Assembly (NCBI GenBank): GCA_024760525.1
Contig: CP060499.1
Location: 3,369,501-3,433,500 of the forward strand
Reading direction: 5' to 3'
DNA: 64,000 nt
Source: Nitrospira sp.
Lineage (GTDB): Bacteria; Nitrospirota; Nitrospiria; Nitrospirales; Nitrospiraceae
Shown here: in pieces, positions 42,935-52,697 of the stretch
How positions within the stretch are numbered: the first letter of the stretch is position 1
How the letters are laid out: each line of letters opens with the position of its first letter
Translations under genes and position numbers: made by a program
Notes under the pieces: model-generated
Seen by the model: only the letters and a program-made list of their open reading frames with translations
What the model was told of the DNA's origin: nothing
The model's database searches: none

Positions 42935-44136
42935 CGTCGATTCGACCAACCACGCCCGCCCCGAGGTCTCATCTCTTCCCGTCCGGCCTGCCGATCCCTT
43001 GAGATGTTCAGCAAGATCCCCACACCGGCCAGGCTCATGACCAACGAAGACCCGCCATAACTGACGAAGGGCAACGTGAGCCCCTTCGTCGGCAACAACC
43101 CCGTCACCACGCAGGCATTGACCAACGCCTGGGTGCCGATAAGCGTTGTGATACCGATCCCAAGGTAGCGCCCGAACGAGATGCGCGCCCGGGTGGAGAT
43201 CTGAAATCCGCGAACGACAAACAGCACGAACAGAAGAATAATGATGCCCGTCCCGGCAAAGCCCAGTTCCTCGCCCACAAGCGCCAACACAAAGTCTGTG
43301 TGTGCTTCGGGGAGAAAGAACAGTTTCTGCTTGCTTTCTCCCAACCCGACGCCGAAGAGCCCCCCGCTCCCAAACGCCAAGAATGATTGGGTAATTTGGA
43401 ATCCCGTATCCGACGCATCTTTCCACGGTTCCAGAAACGCCATGAGCCGCTGGCGCCGATAGCTGGAGCTCAGAACAAGTACCAGACCGACCGGCACGGC
43501 ACACAGCGCCAACGTCGAGAGGTGAGACAGACGTGCACCGCCGACGAACAAGAGGCCGCCTGTCACAAGTCCCAGGACCACCACGGTCCCCATATCCGGT
43601 TCCATGAGGATCAACCCGCTGAGGACGCCGATCACCAGAAGCGCGGGCAGCAACCCTGTCGAAAAGGATTGGAGCCGATCCTCCTTTCTTGCCAGGTAGG
43701 CTGCGAGATAGATCACACCGATCAATTTCACCATTTCGGCCGGCTGAATCGAAATAGGCCCCAGCCGCAACCAACGCCGGGCTCCTTTCGCCGCGACACC
43801 GATCGATGGAATCAATACGATGATCAGCAACGCCGTGACGAGACCCAGGAGCGGAAGAGCCAGACGTTTCCACCAGATGTAATCGACACGGGATGCCACG
43901 TGCAGCAGCATCAACCCGAACACCAGCCACGCGAGTTGCCGCTTGAGGTAGTACCAGGAATCGTGGAATCGATTGCCCGCCACCACCGCGCTCGCGCTGA
44001 ACACCATCACGAGGCCGACAAACGCCAGGATGAGTGTCACGAACAGCAAGAGGTGATCCATACCGACCCGCTTTGACGCCTGCGGGGCGGCGGTAGACCA
44101 CGGCAATGCCAGGGTCCCTGCAGATCTCTGTGACAT
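42931..44136 (-). CDS. ftsW: peptidoglycan glycosyltransferase FtsW
   Basis: FtsW is the SEDS-family polymerase of septal peptidoglycan. The 401-residue protein has ten hydrophobic segments and the signature blocks FLEPWKDASDTGFQITQSFLAFGSGG, GLGESKQKLFFLPEAHTDFVLALVGEELG and TKGLTLPFVSYGGSSLV. An internal ATG at 44061 (MDHLLLFVTLILAF) could be the true start; the first 25 residues show no conservation pattern I know. Confidence 0.96.
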   Translation of the reverse strand: MSQRSAGTLALPWSTAAPQASKRVGMDHLLLFVTLILAFVGLVMVFSASAVVAGNRFHDSWYYLKRQLAWLVFGLMLLHVASRVDYIWWKRLALPLLGLVTALLIIVLIPSIGVAAKGARRWLRLGPISIQPAEMVKLIGVIYLAAYLARKEDRLQSFSTGLLPALLVIGVLSGLILMEPDMGTVVVLGLVTGGLLFVGGARLSHLSTLALCAVPVGLVLVLSSSYRRQRLMAFLEPWKDASDTGFQITQSFLAFGSGGLFGVGLGESKQKLFFLPEAHTDFVLALVGEELGFAGTGIIILLFVLFVVRGFQISTRARISFGRYLGIGITTLIGTQALVNACVVTGLLPTKGLTLPFVSYGGSSLVMSLAGVGILLNISRDRQAGREEMRPRGGRGWSNRR

Positions 44137-44172
44137 CGTACGGTGTCAACGCTCCTCTGCTTTGCCGTCGGT

Positions 44173-45588
44173 TTATGCCGGCAAAGATTCCACGAGTGCT
44201 TTAAACTGACGCCCTCGATCCTGATAATCCGCAAACATGTCGAAACTCGCGCAGGCCGGTGACAGAAGCACCACGTCCCCTGCGTCAGCTCCCGATGCCG
44301 CCGATTCAACGGCTTCACGCAAGGAGCTTGCCCGCTCAGTCCCTTGATACCCCTGCATCGCATTCGCAATCAGCGGAGCCGCCTCGCCGATCAGAAGCAG
44401 TCGCTTCACTCGCTGACGGATTGCAGGAGCGAGCCGGGAGAAATCTCCCCCCTTGTCGCGGCCACCGGCGATGAGCCAGATCGGCTGGTCGATGCTCTCC
44501 AGCGCCTTGAGCGTGGCATCCACGTTGGTTCCTTTGGAGTCGTTGATGAACCGTACGCCTCGCCGCTCCCGAACGACTTCCAACGCGTGCTCCAATCCGG
44601 GGAATTCCTTGAGCGCCTGACGAATGATACTGAGAGGACATCCGCTCAGCAGGGCATAGGTTGCGGCGACCATCGCGTTCTCGATGTTGTGATTACCGAT
44701 GAGCTTGATCTCGCTCCGTCCGCATACTTCCTGAGTCCGCCCCTCGATGGTGATCATGATGCGATCGCGATCAAGATATGCCCCACCGGCCAGTTCGTGA
44801 GGCAACGAGTGGGTCCTCGTGAACCCCAGCGTGCGAGCCCTCACGTTCCGCCGTAATGGAGCGACTCTTGGATCGTCCAGGTTGAAGAGGGCGTAATCCG
44901 ACGGAGTTTGGTTCTCGAAAATCCGGTTCTTGGCGGCGACATATTCGTCGATCGACCCATAACGATCCTGATGGTCCACGGTCACATTGAGAATCCCGGC
45001 GATCCATGGATGGAACTGCTCCACCGTTTCGAGCTGGAAACTGGACACCTCCACCACCAAGGCGTCGTACGGGCAGGGCCGGCCATGCTTCATGGCCTGC
45101 AGGGATTGGAGGGCAGCTTCACTGAACGCCGTCCCGAGATTCCCGCCGACAAAGACGCGCTTTCCACTCTCCTGCATCATCTTCCCGATCAGCGTGACCG
45201 TCGTGCTCTTTCCGTTTGTACCGGTGAGCGCCAGGATCGGAGCGGAAAGAAATCGCGAACCGAGATCAAGCTCACTGATGACCTTCACACCTCGCCGACG
45301 TACCCGTTCAAGGGCCTCCATCCGATAGGGGACTCCCGGACTGATGACCACCAATTCGGCGGTGTCGAGGGCCGATTCATAGCTGTTGCCCAGAACGAAA
45401 CGGATCGTCGCCTGGTCCAATGATCCAAGCAGGCTGACCAGCTCTCCTCTCTCCTTACGGTCAGCCACCGTGACCAGCGCGCCGGCTTCCTGCAATAAGC
45501 GAGCGGCAGCGAGGCCGCTCCGTGCAAGTCCGACAACCGTCACGTGCGCTCCTGCCAGTTGCATGGTGTCCGCCCCCACCATCCCCAT
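44173..45588 (-). CDS. murD: UDP-N-acetylmuramoyl-L-alanine-D-glutamate ligase
   Basis: MurD adds D-Glu. From the ATG at 45588, which overlaps the mraY stop as TGATG, it has 471 residues. Blocks: VTVVGLARSGLAAARLL, the ATP loop ALTGTNGKSTTVTLI, VEVSSFQLE, NVTVDHQDRYGSIDEY, GNHNIENAMVAA, FINDSKGTNVDATLKAL and VVLLSPACASFDMFADYQDRG. The frame extends further upstream into mraY, which is spurious. Confidence 0.97.
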   Translation of the reverse strand: MGMVGADTMQLAGAHVTVVGLARSGLAAARLLQEAGALVTVADRKERGELVSLLGSLDQATIRFVLGNSYESALDTAELVVISPGVPYRMEALERVRRRGVKVISELDLGSRFLSAPILALTGTNGKSTTVTLIGKMMQESGKRVFVGGNLGTAFSEAALQSLQAMKHGRPCPYDALVVEVSSFQLETVEQFHPWIAGILNVTVDHQDRYGSIDEYVAAKNRIFENQTPSDYALFNLDDPRVAPLRRNVRARTLGFTRTHSLPHELAGGAYLDRDRIMITIEGRTQEVCGRSEIKLIGNHNIENAMVAATYALLSGCPLSIIRQALKEFPGLEHALEVVRERRGVRFINDSKGTNVDATLKALESIDQPIWLIAGGRDKGGDFSRLAPAIRQRVKRLLLIGEAAPLIANAMQGYQGTERASSLREAVESAASGADAGDVVLLSPACASFDMFADYQDRGRQFKALVESLPA

Positions 45589-46664
45589 CACCTCAACTTG
45601 AGTGTGCTCAGGCTCAGTAACGCCAGCAGAATGGCGATGATCCACAGACGTACGACGACTTTGGGCTCTTCCCAACCTTTCATCTCAAAGTGGTGGTGAA
45701 TCGGAGCCATGAGAAAGATCCGCTTCCCCCGGGATTTGAACGAGGCCACTTGAAAAATCACCGACACGGCTTCGATCACGAAGACACCGCCGACCATCAG
45801 CAACAACAATTCATGCTTGCTGATCACGGCCACCGTTCCAAGGGCCGCTCCAAGCGGAAGTGAACCGACATCGCCCATAAACACCGAGGCCGGGTAGGTA
45901 TTGAACCAGAGGAACCCAAGGCTTGAGCCCAACATGGCCGCCGTAAAAACCGCCAATTCTCCCGCGCCCTCGATGTGAGGAATCAGGAGATACTCCGACA
46001 TCAATCGATGGCCGGTGACATAGGCCACGACAGTGTATGCCAATGCCGCAATCATCACCGGCCCAACGGCCAGCCCATCGAGACCGTCGGTAAGATTGAC
46101 GGCATTGGAACTGCCGACGATCACAAGGATGGCAAAGACCACGTAAAACCATCCCAAATCCGGCATGAAATTCTTGAAAAACGGCACACTGAGCTTGGTG
46201 TTATAACCGGGCAATGAATACAGAATCAGCGCGACGACGAGCGCAACCGCTATCTGTGCCGTAAACTTTTGCGCCGCCGACAGTCCCTTCGACTGGGCCT
46301 TGATGAATTTGAGGTAGTCATCCGCAAAACCGATGGCACAAAACCCCAAGGTCGCCACCAGAACCAGCCAGATGTGGGGTCGCGAGATATCGGCCCAGAG
46401 CAATGTCGACAGAGTGACGGCAAAGATGATGAGGATTCCCCCCATCGTGGGTGTCCCGCTTTTAGCCAAATGCCGTTTCGGTCCGTCGTCGCGTATTTGT
46501 TGACCCAGCTTGACCTCTTGGAGCTTTCGGATCACCCAGGGCGCGAGAATAAATGCGATCAGAAATGCTGTGACTGCGGCATAGATGATGCGAAAGCTCA
46601 GGTAGCGAAACACATTCAGGAAGGAGAATTCGGTGTGAAGCGGATAGAGCCAGATATACAGCAT
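45588..46664 (-). CDS. mraY: phospho-N-acetylmuramoyl-pentapeptide transferase MraY
   Basis: MraY forms lipid I by joining UDP-MurNAc-pentapeptide to undecaprenyl phosphate. The 358-residue protein has ten membrane segments. It contains KSGTPTMGGILII, the catalytic FADDYLKF and NAVNLTDGLDGLA blocks, GDVGSLPLGAALG and APIHHHFEMKGWEEPKVVVRLWII. Confidence 0.98.
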   Translation of the reverse strand: MLYIWLYPLHTEFSFLNVFRYLSFRIIYAAVTAFLIAFILAPWVIRKLQEVKLGQQIRDDGPKRHLAKSGTPTMGGILIIFAVTLSTLLWADISRPHIWLVLVATLGFCAIGFADDYLKFIKAQSKGLSAAQKFTAQIAVALVVALILYSLPGYNTKLSVPFFKNFMPDLGWFYVVFAILVIVGSSNAVNLTDGLDGLAVGPVMIAALAYTVVAYVTGHRLMSEYLLIPHIEGAGELAVFTAAMLGSSLGFLWFNTYPASVFMGDVGSLPLGAALGTVAVISKHELLLLMVGGVFVIEAVSVIFQVASFKSRGKRIFLMAPIHHHFEMKGWEEPKVVVRLWIIAILLALLSLSTLKLR

Positions 46665-46678
46665 AGTATGGACGATTC

Positions 46679-48127
46679 TTACGAAGCCTTCTTTGCCGAG
46701 CGTTTGATTCCCTGGAGTGCGTCCGCCACGAGTTCCAACCTCATCCCGCGGGACGCCTTGATCAGCACGACGTCCCCCGTTCTGACGATCGCTTTCACAG
46801 CAGCGGCAGCAGTTCGTGCATCCCGCGCTTCGAGAATGTGAGTGTGATCAAGCCCCGCCTGCCGTGCCCCTTTGGCAATGCTTCGGCCTAACGCCCCGCA
46901 AGCCACAAGTTGATCGACCCCGTGACGCGCCACAAATCCGCCGACTTCTTCGTGCATCTGAACGGCGTTCGGACCGAGTTCCAGCATGTCTCCCAAAACG
47001 GCGATCTTTTTTCTGTTCGCTCCGGCTTGCACGAGCAACTGCACGGCCGCTTTCATGGAGGCGGGGTTGGCATTGTAACAGTCGATGATCAGCTTCACGC
47101 CGCGATTGACCAGCACCTGCGACCGCATGGCAGCGGGTCGAAAACGGGAGAGTCCCTGAGCGATGACCGCTCCAGGAAAACCCAAAACCGATCCGACCGC
47201 TCCTGCAGCCAATGCATTGGTGACGTTGTGCTCGCCTTGGACTCGAATATGAACGATCGTGTGCCGTACCTTTCCTGGAAGCAGAAGACGAAAGATCGTC
47301 CCATTGCGCCCGTCGGATTTGACATCCATCGCACGGACGTCGGCCTTCGATGAAAACCCGAACGACACCACCCGGCATCGAGCTCTCGCGGCAAGATAGT
47401 CAAAGTATGCATCATCAGCGTTGAGAATCGCCGTTCCGTCGGCCGGAAGCAGATCGAGCAACTCCGCTTTCGCTTGAGCGGATGCGTCCATACTCCCGAA
47501 AAACTCGAGATGGTCGGGACCGATATTCGTAATGATCCCGATCGTGGGCCGGACGATTTCGCAAAGCCTGGTCGTCTGACCGAGGTTATCGACCCCCATC
47601 TCGATGACGGCCCCTTTGTGCCGATCATTGAGGCGGAGCAAGGTCTGCGGAACTCCCAATCGATTGTTCAGGTTGCCCTCGGTCTTGAGGATTTTCCAGT
47701 GATGCGCCATGACGCTCGCGACCATTTCCTTCGTCGTCGTCTTGCCGTTACTTCCTGTGACTGCGACGACAGGGATCTGAAATCGGCTCCGGTGGTAGGC
47801 GGCCAACTGCTGGTAGGCGAAGAGCGGATCGCGCACACCCAGAATAATCGGCGCCGTGCGTTTCAAGCCCGGCTTGAGGGCAAGCTTCGACACATCATAA
47901 GAATCGAGCACGATGGCGCCGGCCGCTCCGCGCGACAGCGCCGTCGCTACAAAGTCGTGCCCGTCAAATCGATCTCCTCGTATCGCCAGAAAGAGATCGC
48001 CCGGCTGGAGAGAGCGAGTATCGAGGCTGATGCGGCGTATACGCTGCTTCGTCCACCCGGCTCCTCCGCCGGCCAAGACTCGATCGCTGATCACTTCCCG
48101 CAATTCTTCGACGGTAAACAGCGCCAT
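46679..48127 (-). CDS. murF: UDP-MurNAc-tripeptide-D-alanyl-D-alanine ligase
   Basis: MurF adds D-Ala-D-Ala. The ATG at 48127 (MALFTVEELREVISD) has GGGA upstream and gives 482 residues; a longer frame overlapping murE by 17 bases is less likely. Blocks: SLQPGDLFLAIRGDRFDGHDFV, the ATP loop VTGSNGKTTTKEMVA, EMGVDNLGQ, NIGPDHLEFFGSMD, GEHNVTNALAA and DCYNANPASMKAAV. Confidence 0.97.
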   Translation of the reverse strand: MALFTVEELREVISDRVLAGGGAGWTKQRIRRISLDTRSLQPGDLFLAIRGDRFDGHDFVATALSRGAAGAIVLDSYDVSKLALKPGLKRTAPIILGVRDPLFAYQQLAAYHRSRFQIPVVAVTGSNGKTTTKEMVASVMAHHWKILKTEGNLNNRLGVPQTLLRLNDRHKGAVIEMGVDNLGQTTRLCEIVRPTIGIITNIGPDHLEFFGSMDASAQAKAELLDLLPADGTAILNADDAYFDYLAARARCRVVSFGFSSKADVRAMDVKSDGRNGTIFRLLLPGKVRHTIVHIRVQGEHNVTNALAAGAVGSVLGFPGAVIAQGLSRFRPAAMRSQVLVNRGVKLIIDCYNANPASMKAAVQLLVQAGANRKKIAVLGDMLELGPNAVQMHEEVGGFVARHGVDQLVACGALGRSIAKGARQAGLDHTHILEARDARTAAAAVKAIVRTGDVVLIKASRGMRLELVADALQGIKRSAKKAS

Positions 48128-48167
48128 CTGGATGCTTCCCTGCACCGGTCGATTCCTACACCTTGAG

Positions 48168-49670
48168 CTAGACGCGGACTCCAACTCGTTCGATCGCGTC
48201 GCGCGCGACTTCGCGATCGTCGAAATGGAACTTCTGTGTGCCGATGATCTGGTAATCCTCGTGCCCTTTGCCGGCGATCAACACCATATCTCCTGCGCGG
48301 GCTTCCCGCACAGCTTCCTTAATGGCCTCTCGTCGATCAGCTACTTTTCGATATTGGACGTGTGACCGTTGTCGCAGTGCGTCGATTACTCCGACTTCTA
48401 CTTGTTCGAGAATGGCGTGGGGATCCTCGGTCCGAGGATTGTCCGAAGTGAGAATCACGACATCACTGTAGCCCACTGCCGCTGCTCCCATCTTCGGCCT
48501 CTTCCCCCGATCGCGATCTCCACCGCACCCAAACACCGTGATAATGCGTCCGGTCTTCAACGCTTGCGCCGCCGTCAGCAGCCGAACGAGAGCATCTTCG
48601 GTATGGGCATAATCTACGACGACTGTAAAAGGCTGACCCCCTATGACACGTTCGAACCGTCCCGGCACATTGATGACCCTACCCACAGCCTGACGAATCT
48701 GATCGGGTGTCGCCCCTTCGTGAAGGGCCACCCCGATAGCGGCCAGCAAGTTGTAGACGTTATGCTCACCGACAAGATGACTTTCGACGGGAAAGTTTCC
48801 GACCGGAGTCGCAGCGGTAAAAGTTGTTCCCTGAAGCGACAGCCGTACCGCTTCGGCACGCAAATCCGCTTTATTCTTTAACGCATAGGTCCAAACCGGG
48901 GCAGGGCACTGCTCGGCAATACGGGTTCCATAGGAGTCATCCACGTTGACGATGGCCCGCTTATTCGCCTTCCGTCCTCCGGTCAATCCGGTAAAGAGCC
49001 GCAACTTGGCCTGAAAATACTCCTCCATCGTCTTGTGAAAATCGAGATGATCCTGAGTCAGATTCGAAAAGACCGCTACATCGTATTCGCACCCACTCGT
49101 GCGATCTTGCGCCAAGGCATGAGAAGACACTTCCATGACCGCGGTGGTGCACCCGGCAGCCACCATCTTGTCGAGCAGCTGCTGCAATTCGAGGGCACCG
49201 GGAGTCGTGTGCGCCGCCGGTATCGCATTCCCGCCGATCTGATACGCAACAGTTCCTATCAATCCCACTTGGCGGCTCAACGCTTCCAACAGGGCTTTGC
49301 AGACATACGTCGTGGTCGTTTTCCCGTTCGTCCCCGTGACACCGATCATTCGGATCCGCGAGGACGGGTCTCCATAAAACCGGCTCCCAAGAAGACCAAG
49401 TGCCTTCCGGGAATCCTCGACCTGTACGAACGGAACGGGCACCTCACGCACCGGCTGCTGCGTAACCAGCGCAACCATCCCCCCTTTCATGGCCGCCGGA
49501 ATGAAGTGATGCCCATCGACCCGCTCTCCTTTCACGGCGACAAAGAGGCTTCTGGTCGAGACGGCTCGAGAATCATCGGTGATGGCGTGTATCGGCACGC
49601 CGAGATCTCCGTGTTGTTCAAGAATCCTTACATGTCCTTCAAGCGTTTGAAGCATGGTTGCAAAGGTCAT
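48168..49670 (-). CDS. murE: UDP-MurNAc-tripeptide synthetase (meso-DAP-adding MurE)
   Basis: MurE adds the third stem residue. The 500-residue protein has DSRAVSTRSLFVAVKGERVDGHHF, the ATP loop TGTNGKTTTTYVC, EVSSHALAQDRTSG and VVDYAHTEDAL. The specificity motif DNPR occurs in LTSDNPRTEDPHAI and marks meso-diaminopimelate rather than lysine as substrate. ATG at 49670 (MTFATML) has GGAA six bases upstream; 49676 is an alternative start. Confidence 0.97.
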   Translation of the reverse strand: MTFATMLQTLEGHVRILEQHGDLGVPIHAITDDSRAVSTRSLFVAVKGERVDGHHFIPAAMKGGMVALVTQQPVREVPVPFVQVEDSRKALGLLGSRFYGDPSSRIRMIGVTGTNGKTTTTYVCKALLEALSRQVGLIGTVAYQIGGNAIPAAHTTPGALELQQLLDKMVAAGCTTAVMEVSSHALAQDRTSGCEYDVAVFSNLTQDHLDFHKTMEEYFQAKLRLFTGLTGGRKANKRAIVNVDDSYGTRIAEQCPAPVWTYALKNKADLRAEAVRLSLQGTTFTAATPVGNFPVESHLVGEHNVYNLLAAIGVALHEGATPDQIRQAVGRVINVPGRFERVIGGQPFTVVVDYAHTEDALVRLLTAAQALKTGRIITVFGCGGDRDRGKRPKMGAAAVGYSDVVILTSDNPRTEDPHAILEQVEVGVIDALRQRSHVQYRKVADRREAIKEAVREARAGDMVLIAGKGHEDYQIIGTQKFHFDDREVARDAIERVGVRV

Positions 49671-49688
49671 CGGCATTTCCAAGTACGA

Positions 49689-51407
49689 TCACGATTTCCG
49701 CGGAGCCATCGCCAAGGTAACCGGCTCATTCGAGGACACGCCCAAGTAGCCTAACACCTGCTCACCGACACGACTGAATACGGGTGCGGCCACGGTCCCA
49801 CCCCACGCTTCGCCCTGAGGCTCATCGATGACCACAATCATGGCAAGCCGTGGGCTGTCTGCCGGGACATACCCCGCGAACGAAGACACGAATCGAGAGT
49901 TCGAATAGGTTCCTGTCCGAGGATCGATCTTCTGAGCCGTTCCGGTTTTCCCAGCGACCCTGAATCCAGGAATGGCCGCCTTCACGCCGGTGCCGTCCGT
50001 GACGACGCCTTCTAGAATCTTCGTCATGCTATGGGCGGTTTCCGGAGAAATCACGCGTCGCTTCGCCTGAGGCGGCACCTGTTTAATGATATGGCCGTCA
50101 ACGTCTCGGATCTCTGAAACCACGTAGGGCTTCATCAGCACACCGCCGTTTGCAAGAGCGCCGACAGCGGATGCCATTTGAATCGGCGTCACCCCTATCT
50201 CCTGCCCCATTGAAATAGACGCAACGGAACGGCGGCCCCAGTCTTTCGGATTCTTGACCAACCCCGCCCCTTCTCCGGGAAGATCAATCTCCGTTCGCTG
50301 CCCGAATCCGAATGCTTGAAGATAGCGATACAGCCGCTGCTCTCCCAACGCCATACCGGTCTTCGCCGCTCCAATGTTACTGGACTTCTGAATAACCTCG
50401 GCAAAGGACATCCACCCCAGCTTTTCATGATCATGAATCACGGTGTTCGCGACAGTCATGTGACCGTGCTCTCCGAACACCATCGTATTCGGCTTCACCA
50501 CCCGCTCTTCAATGGCGGCCGCAGCCATCATGGCCTTCATGGTTGACCCTGGTTCATACGCATCAGTGAGGGCCTTATTTCGCCAGCGATCAGGACTCAA
50601 AGCCGAAACGACATTCGGATCGAATCGCGGGCTGATCGCCATAGCCAGCAGCGCTCCCGTCTTCGGATCAAGCACAATCATCACACCTGATTTTGCCTGG
50701 GCGCGGGAGACGGCATCTTCCAGCTCCCTTTCCGCAATATATTGAATCACCTCATCGATCGTGAGCGTGAGACTATGACCCGACGTGGGAGTCCGCTCCA
50801 TCAACCCCTTGGGAAACACCGTACGTCCGAAAGCATCACGCTGCAGCACCATCATGCGCTTTTCGCCGTGCAAGGAAGATTCGTAGCGGCGCTCCACACC
50901 TTCCAATCCTTCGCCGTCCATGCCCGCAAAACCCAACACATGCGCGAGTAGTGGCCCTTTGGGGTAGAATCGCCGCCCTTCCATCACGACCCCGACTCCG
51001 TCAAGCGACAAGCGATCAAGTCGGCGCCCCTGATCAGGGTCCAGTTTTCGAGCCAACCATACGAAACTCCGGTCCTGTCGAAGCTTTCTCTCCAGCTCAT
51101 CAATCCGCACATGTAGAACAGGCGCCAGCTGCCGAGCAGTCTTGGCGGGACTTTCCAATGTCGTGGGAACTCCGAACACGGACGGCACCTCTACGTTCAT
51201 GGCGAGAATCTTGCCGTGCCGATCGACAATAGTACCGCGCGCCCCTTCAAGCGAGACTGTTTTCTGATGCTGTCGGTCCGCTTTGACGGAGAGTTCAGCC
51301 GCCTGCAACACTTGCAAAGTGACCAGCCGGAACAGGACCACTCCAAACCCACAGAGCAACACCAGCAGCAGCACATATCGACGGCCACGAGAGAAAGAAC
51401 CGGACAC
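49689..51407 (-). CDS. ftsI: septal penicillin-binding protein FtsI (PBP3, transpeptidase)
   Basis: A class B PBP that crosslinks septal peptidoglycan. The 572-residue protein starts with GTG at 51407 (sharing a base with the ftsL stop). It has one membrane segment (about 12-30) and a dimerisation/pedestal domain with EGVERRYESSLHGE. The transpeptidase motifs are STMK (YEPGSTMKAMM), SSN (IQKSSNIGAAKTG) and KTG (VAGKTGTAQKI). No PASTA domain follows. Confidence 0.97.
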   Translation of the reverse strand: MSGSFSRGRRYVLLLVLLCGFGVVLFRLVTLQVLQAAELSVKADRQHQKTVSLEGARGTIVDRHGKILAMNVEVPSVFGVPTTLESPAKTARQLAPVLHVRIDELERKLRQDRSFVWLARKLDPDQGRRLDRLSLDGVGVVMEGRRFYPKGPLLAHVLGFAGMDGEGLEGVERRYESSLHGEKRMMVLQRDAFGRTVFPKGLMERTPTSGHSLTLTIDEVIQYIAERELEDAVSRAQAKSGVMIVLDPKTGALLAMAISPRFDPNVVSALSPDRWRNKALTDAYEPGSTMKAMMAAAAIEERVVKPNTMVFGEHGHMTVANTVIHDHEKLGWMSFAEVIQKSSNIGAAKTGMALGEQRLYRYLQAFGFGQRTEIDLPGEGAGLVKNPKDWGRRSVASISMGQEIGVTPIQMASAVGALANGGVLMKPYVVSEIRDVDGHIIKQVPPQAKRRVISPETAHSMTKILEGVVTDGTGVKAAIPGFRVAGKTGTAQKIDPRTGTYSNSRFVSSFAGYVPADSPRLAMIVVIDEPQGEAWGGTVAAPVFSRVGEQVLGYLGVSSNEPVTLAMAPRKS

Positions 51408-51739
51408 TAGTACCTCCCGCTGGGAAGATCATTTCTAGCGACTTTCACTTCGGCCGGCACAACGTCTGTGGGCTGGACACCGCTCGGCTTGGTTTGAACC
51501 ACGATAACCTGACCTTGCTGGGGCAGACTCATACCCAGTTTTTCTGTCGCCACCTTCGCAATTCGGTCGGACGCACTCAATGCCGAAACCTTGACGCGGA
51601 GTTCGTCCCGCTGACGCTCCAACACCGTCTTGTCACGCTTCAACCGTTCAATGTGATAACCGACCCGAACCATATCCACGCGCTCCCACACAAACACGAA
51701 TACCAGACAAAGCCCTAGGAGAATGGTCAGAGTCTTCAT
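51407..51739 (-). CDS. ftsL: cell division protein FtsL
   Basis: A 110-residue bitopic protein: membrane segment at about 3-20 (LTILLGLCLVFVFVW), then a coiled coil (about 25-60, YHIERLKRDKTVLERQRDELR) and SASDRIAKVATEKLGMSLPQ, the hallmark end of the FtsL coil. The ATG at 51739 overlaps the rsmH stop (ATGA). A longer frame upstream is a shadow of rsmH. It is the expected FtsQLB partner between rsmH and ftsI. Confidence 0.92.
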   Translation of the reverse strand: MKTLTILLGLCLVFVFVWERVDMVRVGYHIERLKRDKTVLERQRDELRVKVSALSASDRIAKVATEKLGMSLPQQGQVIVVQTKPSGVQPTDVVPAEVKVARNDLPSGRY

Positions 51740-52668
51740 GACAGCCTCAACTTCGGTTGATGTTCCGCGACTCGCAACTTGGCGCTTCGCGACCGTGGAT
51801 TCGCTGCACACTCTTCTGCGGAGGGAAGGATCGGTTTCTTCGTGAGCACTGATAGCCTGGCTTCGGCCCCTTGCGCGAGAGACCGGAAGGTATGTTTGAC
51901 GACACGGTCTTCGAGAGAGTGAAAAGAGATCGCGCAGATTCTCCCGCCGGTCGACAGGACTTCCGTCGCATCCCGCAGCGACGGCTCCAAGCTTTCCAGT
52001 TCTTGATTCACGGCGATGCGAAGCGCCTGAAACGTCCGTGTCGCACAATGGATCCGTCCATGACGATACGAAGCCGGCACCGATCGGGCGATGACGGACA
52101 CGAGTGTCTCTGTGGTCTCGATGACGCGGCGCTGTCTTTCTTGTACGATCGCTCGAGCAATGCGCCGCGCATATCGCTCCTCTCCATACTGAAAAATGAT
52201 GTCGGCGAGTTCGTGCTCCGGAGTGCTATTCACCAAGTCGGCGGCGGTTTTACCTGTCGTCTGATCCATGCGCATATCGAGCGGGCCTTCTCGCTGAAAG
52301 CTGAACCCTCGCGAAGCATCGTCCAGCTGCGGAGACGAGACGCCGAAATCGAAGAGCACACCGTCCACCGTAGAGACACCGGCTTCGACAAGATGCCGCT
52401 TCAAGTCTCGATAATGTCCGTGGCGCAACACGATACGTTCACCAAATCGAATCAACCGCTGCCGACAGAAATCAATCGCCTTGGAATCTCGATCTAATCC
52501 TATGACTCGTGTTCCAGCCGTAGTTGATTCCAGAAGCAATTCTGCATGCCCACCATATCCCACCGTACAATCGAGAATCGTCATTGGCTGATTCAAAACG
52601 AGCCAATAAAGAACTTCCTGTCTAAGTACCGGCACATGCACGAATTCATTAACAATACTTTCACCCAC
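51736..52668 (-). CDS. rsmH: 16S rRNA (cytosine1402-N4)-methyltransferase RsmH (MraW)
   Basis: RsmH methylates C1402 of 16S rRNA. The 310-residue frame has HVPVLRQEVLYWL, TILDCTVGYGGHAELLL (SAM site), GLDRDSKAI, VDGVLFDFGVSSPQLDDASRGFSF, GPLDMRMDQT and ICAISFHSLEDRVVKHTF. There is no in-frame ATG near the start. GTG at 52668 gives the longest product, but GTG at 52641 (MHVPVL...) matches the family better and would leave the operator repeats wholly in the leader. It is the first gene of the dcw cluster here; mraZ, which usually precedes it, is absent. Confidence 0.95.
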   Translation of the reverse strand: MGESIVNEFVHVPVLRQEVLYWLVLNQPMTILDCTVGYGGHAELLLESTTAGTRVIGLDRDSKAIDFCRQRLIRFGERIVLRHGHYRDLKRHLVEAGVSTVDGVLFDFGVSSPQLDDASRGFSFQREGPLDMRMDQTTGKTAADLVNSTPEHELADIIFQYGEERYARRIARAIVQERQRRVIETTETLVSVIARSVPASYRHGRIHCATRTFQALRIAVNQELESLEPSLRDATEVLSTGGRICAISFHSLEDRVVKHTFRSLAQGAEARLSVLTKKPILPSAEECAANPRSRSAKLRVAEHQPKLRLS

Positions 52669-52687
52669 TCATTACCACTTTCGCCCA
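52658..52687 (-). promoter_or_regulatory. three 10-bp TGGK direct repeats: MraZ-type operator
   Basis: On the minus strand the unit TGGGCGAAAG (52687-52678) is followed directly by TGGTAATGAG (52677-52668) and TGGGTGAAAG (52667-52658). A period of exactly 10 bp with a leading TGG(G/T) matches the MraZ box described upstream of dcw clusters. The array lies at about +4 to +33 of the predicted transcript. Confidence 0.65.
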
Positions 52688-52697
52688 CACCTAGCGA

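Noticed and set aside
41810..44149. A 779-codon minus-strand frame ending as MurG
   Set aside because: Only the last 374 codons are MurG. The upstream part is an off-phase reading of ftsW with no homology; the true start is the ATG at 42934 overlapping the ftsW stop.
51740..52048. N-terminal extension of FtsL
   Set aside because: It is an off-phase reading of the 3' end of rsmH; the ATG at 51739 gives a normal FtsL with ATGA coupling.
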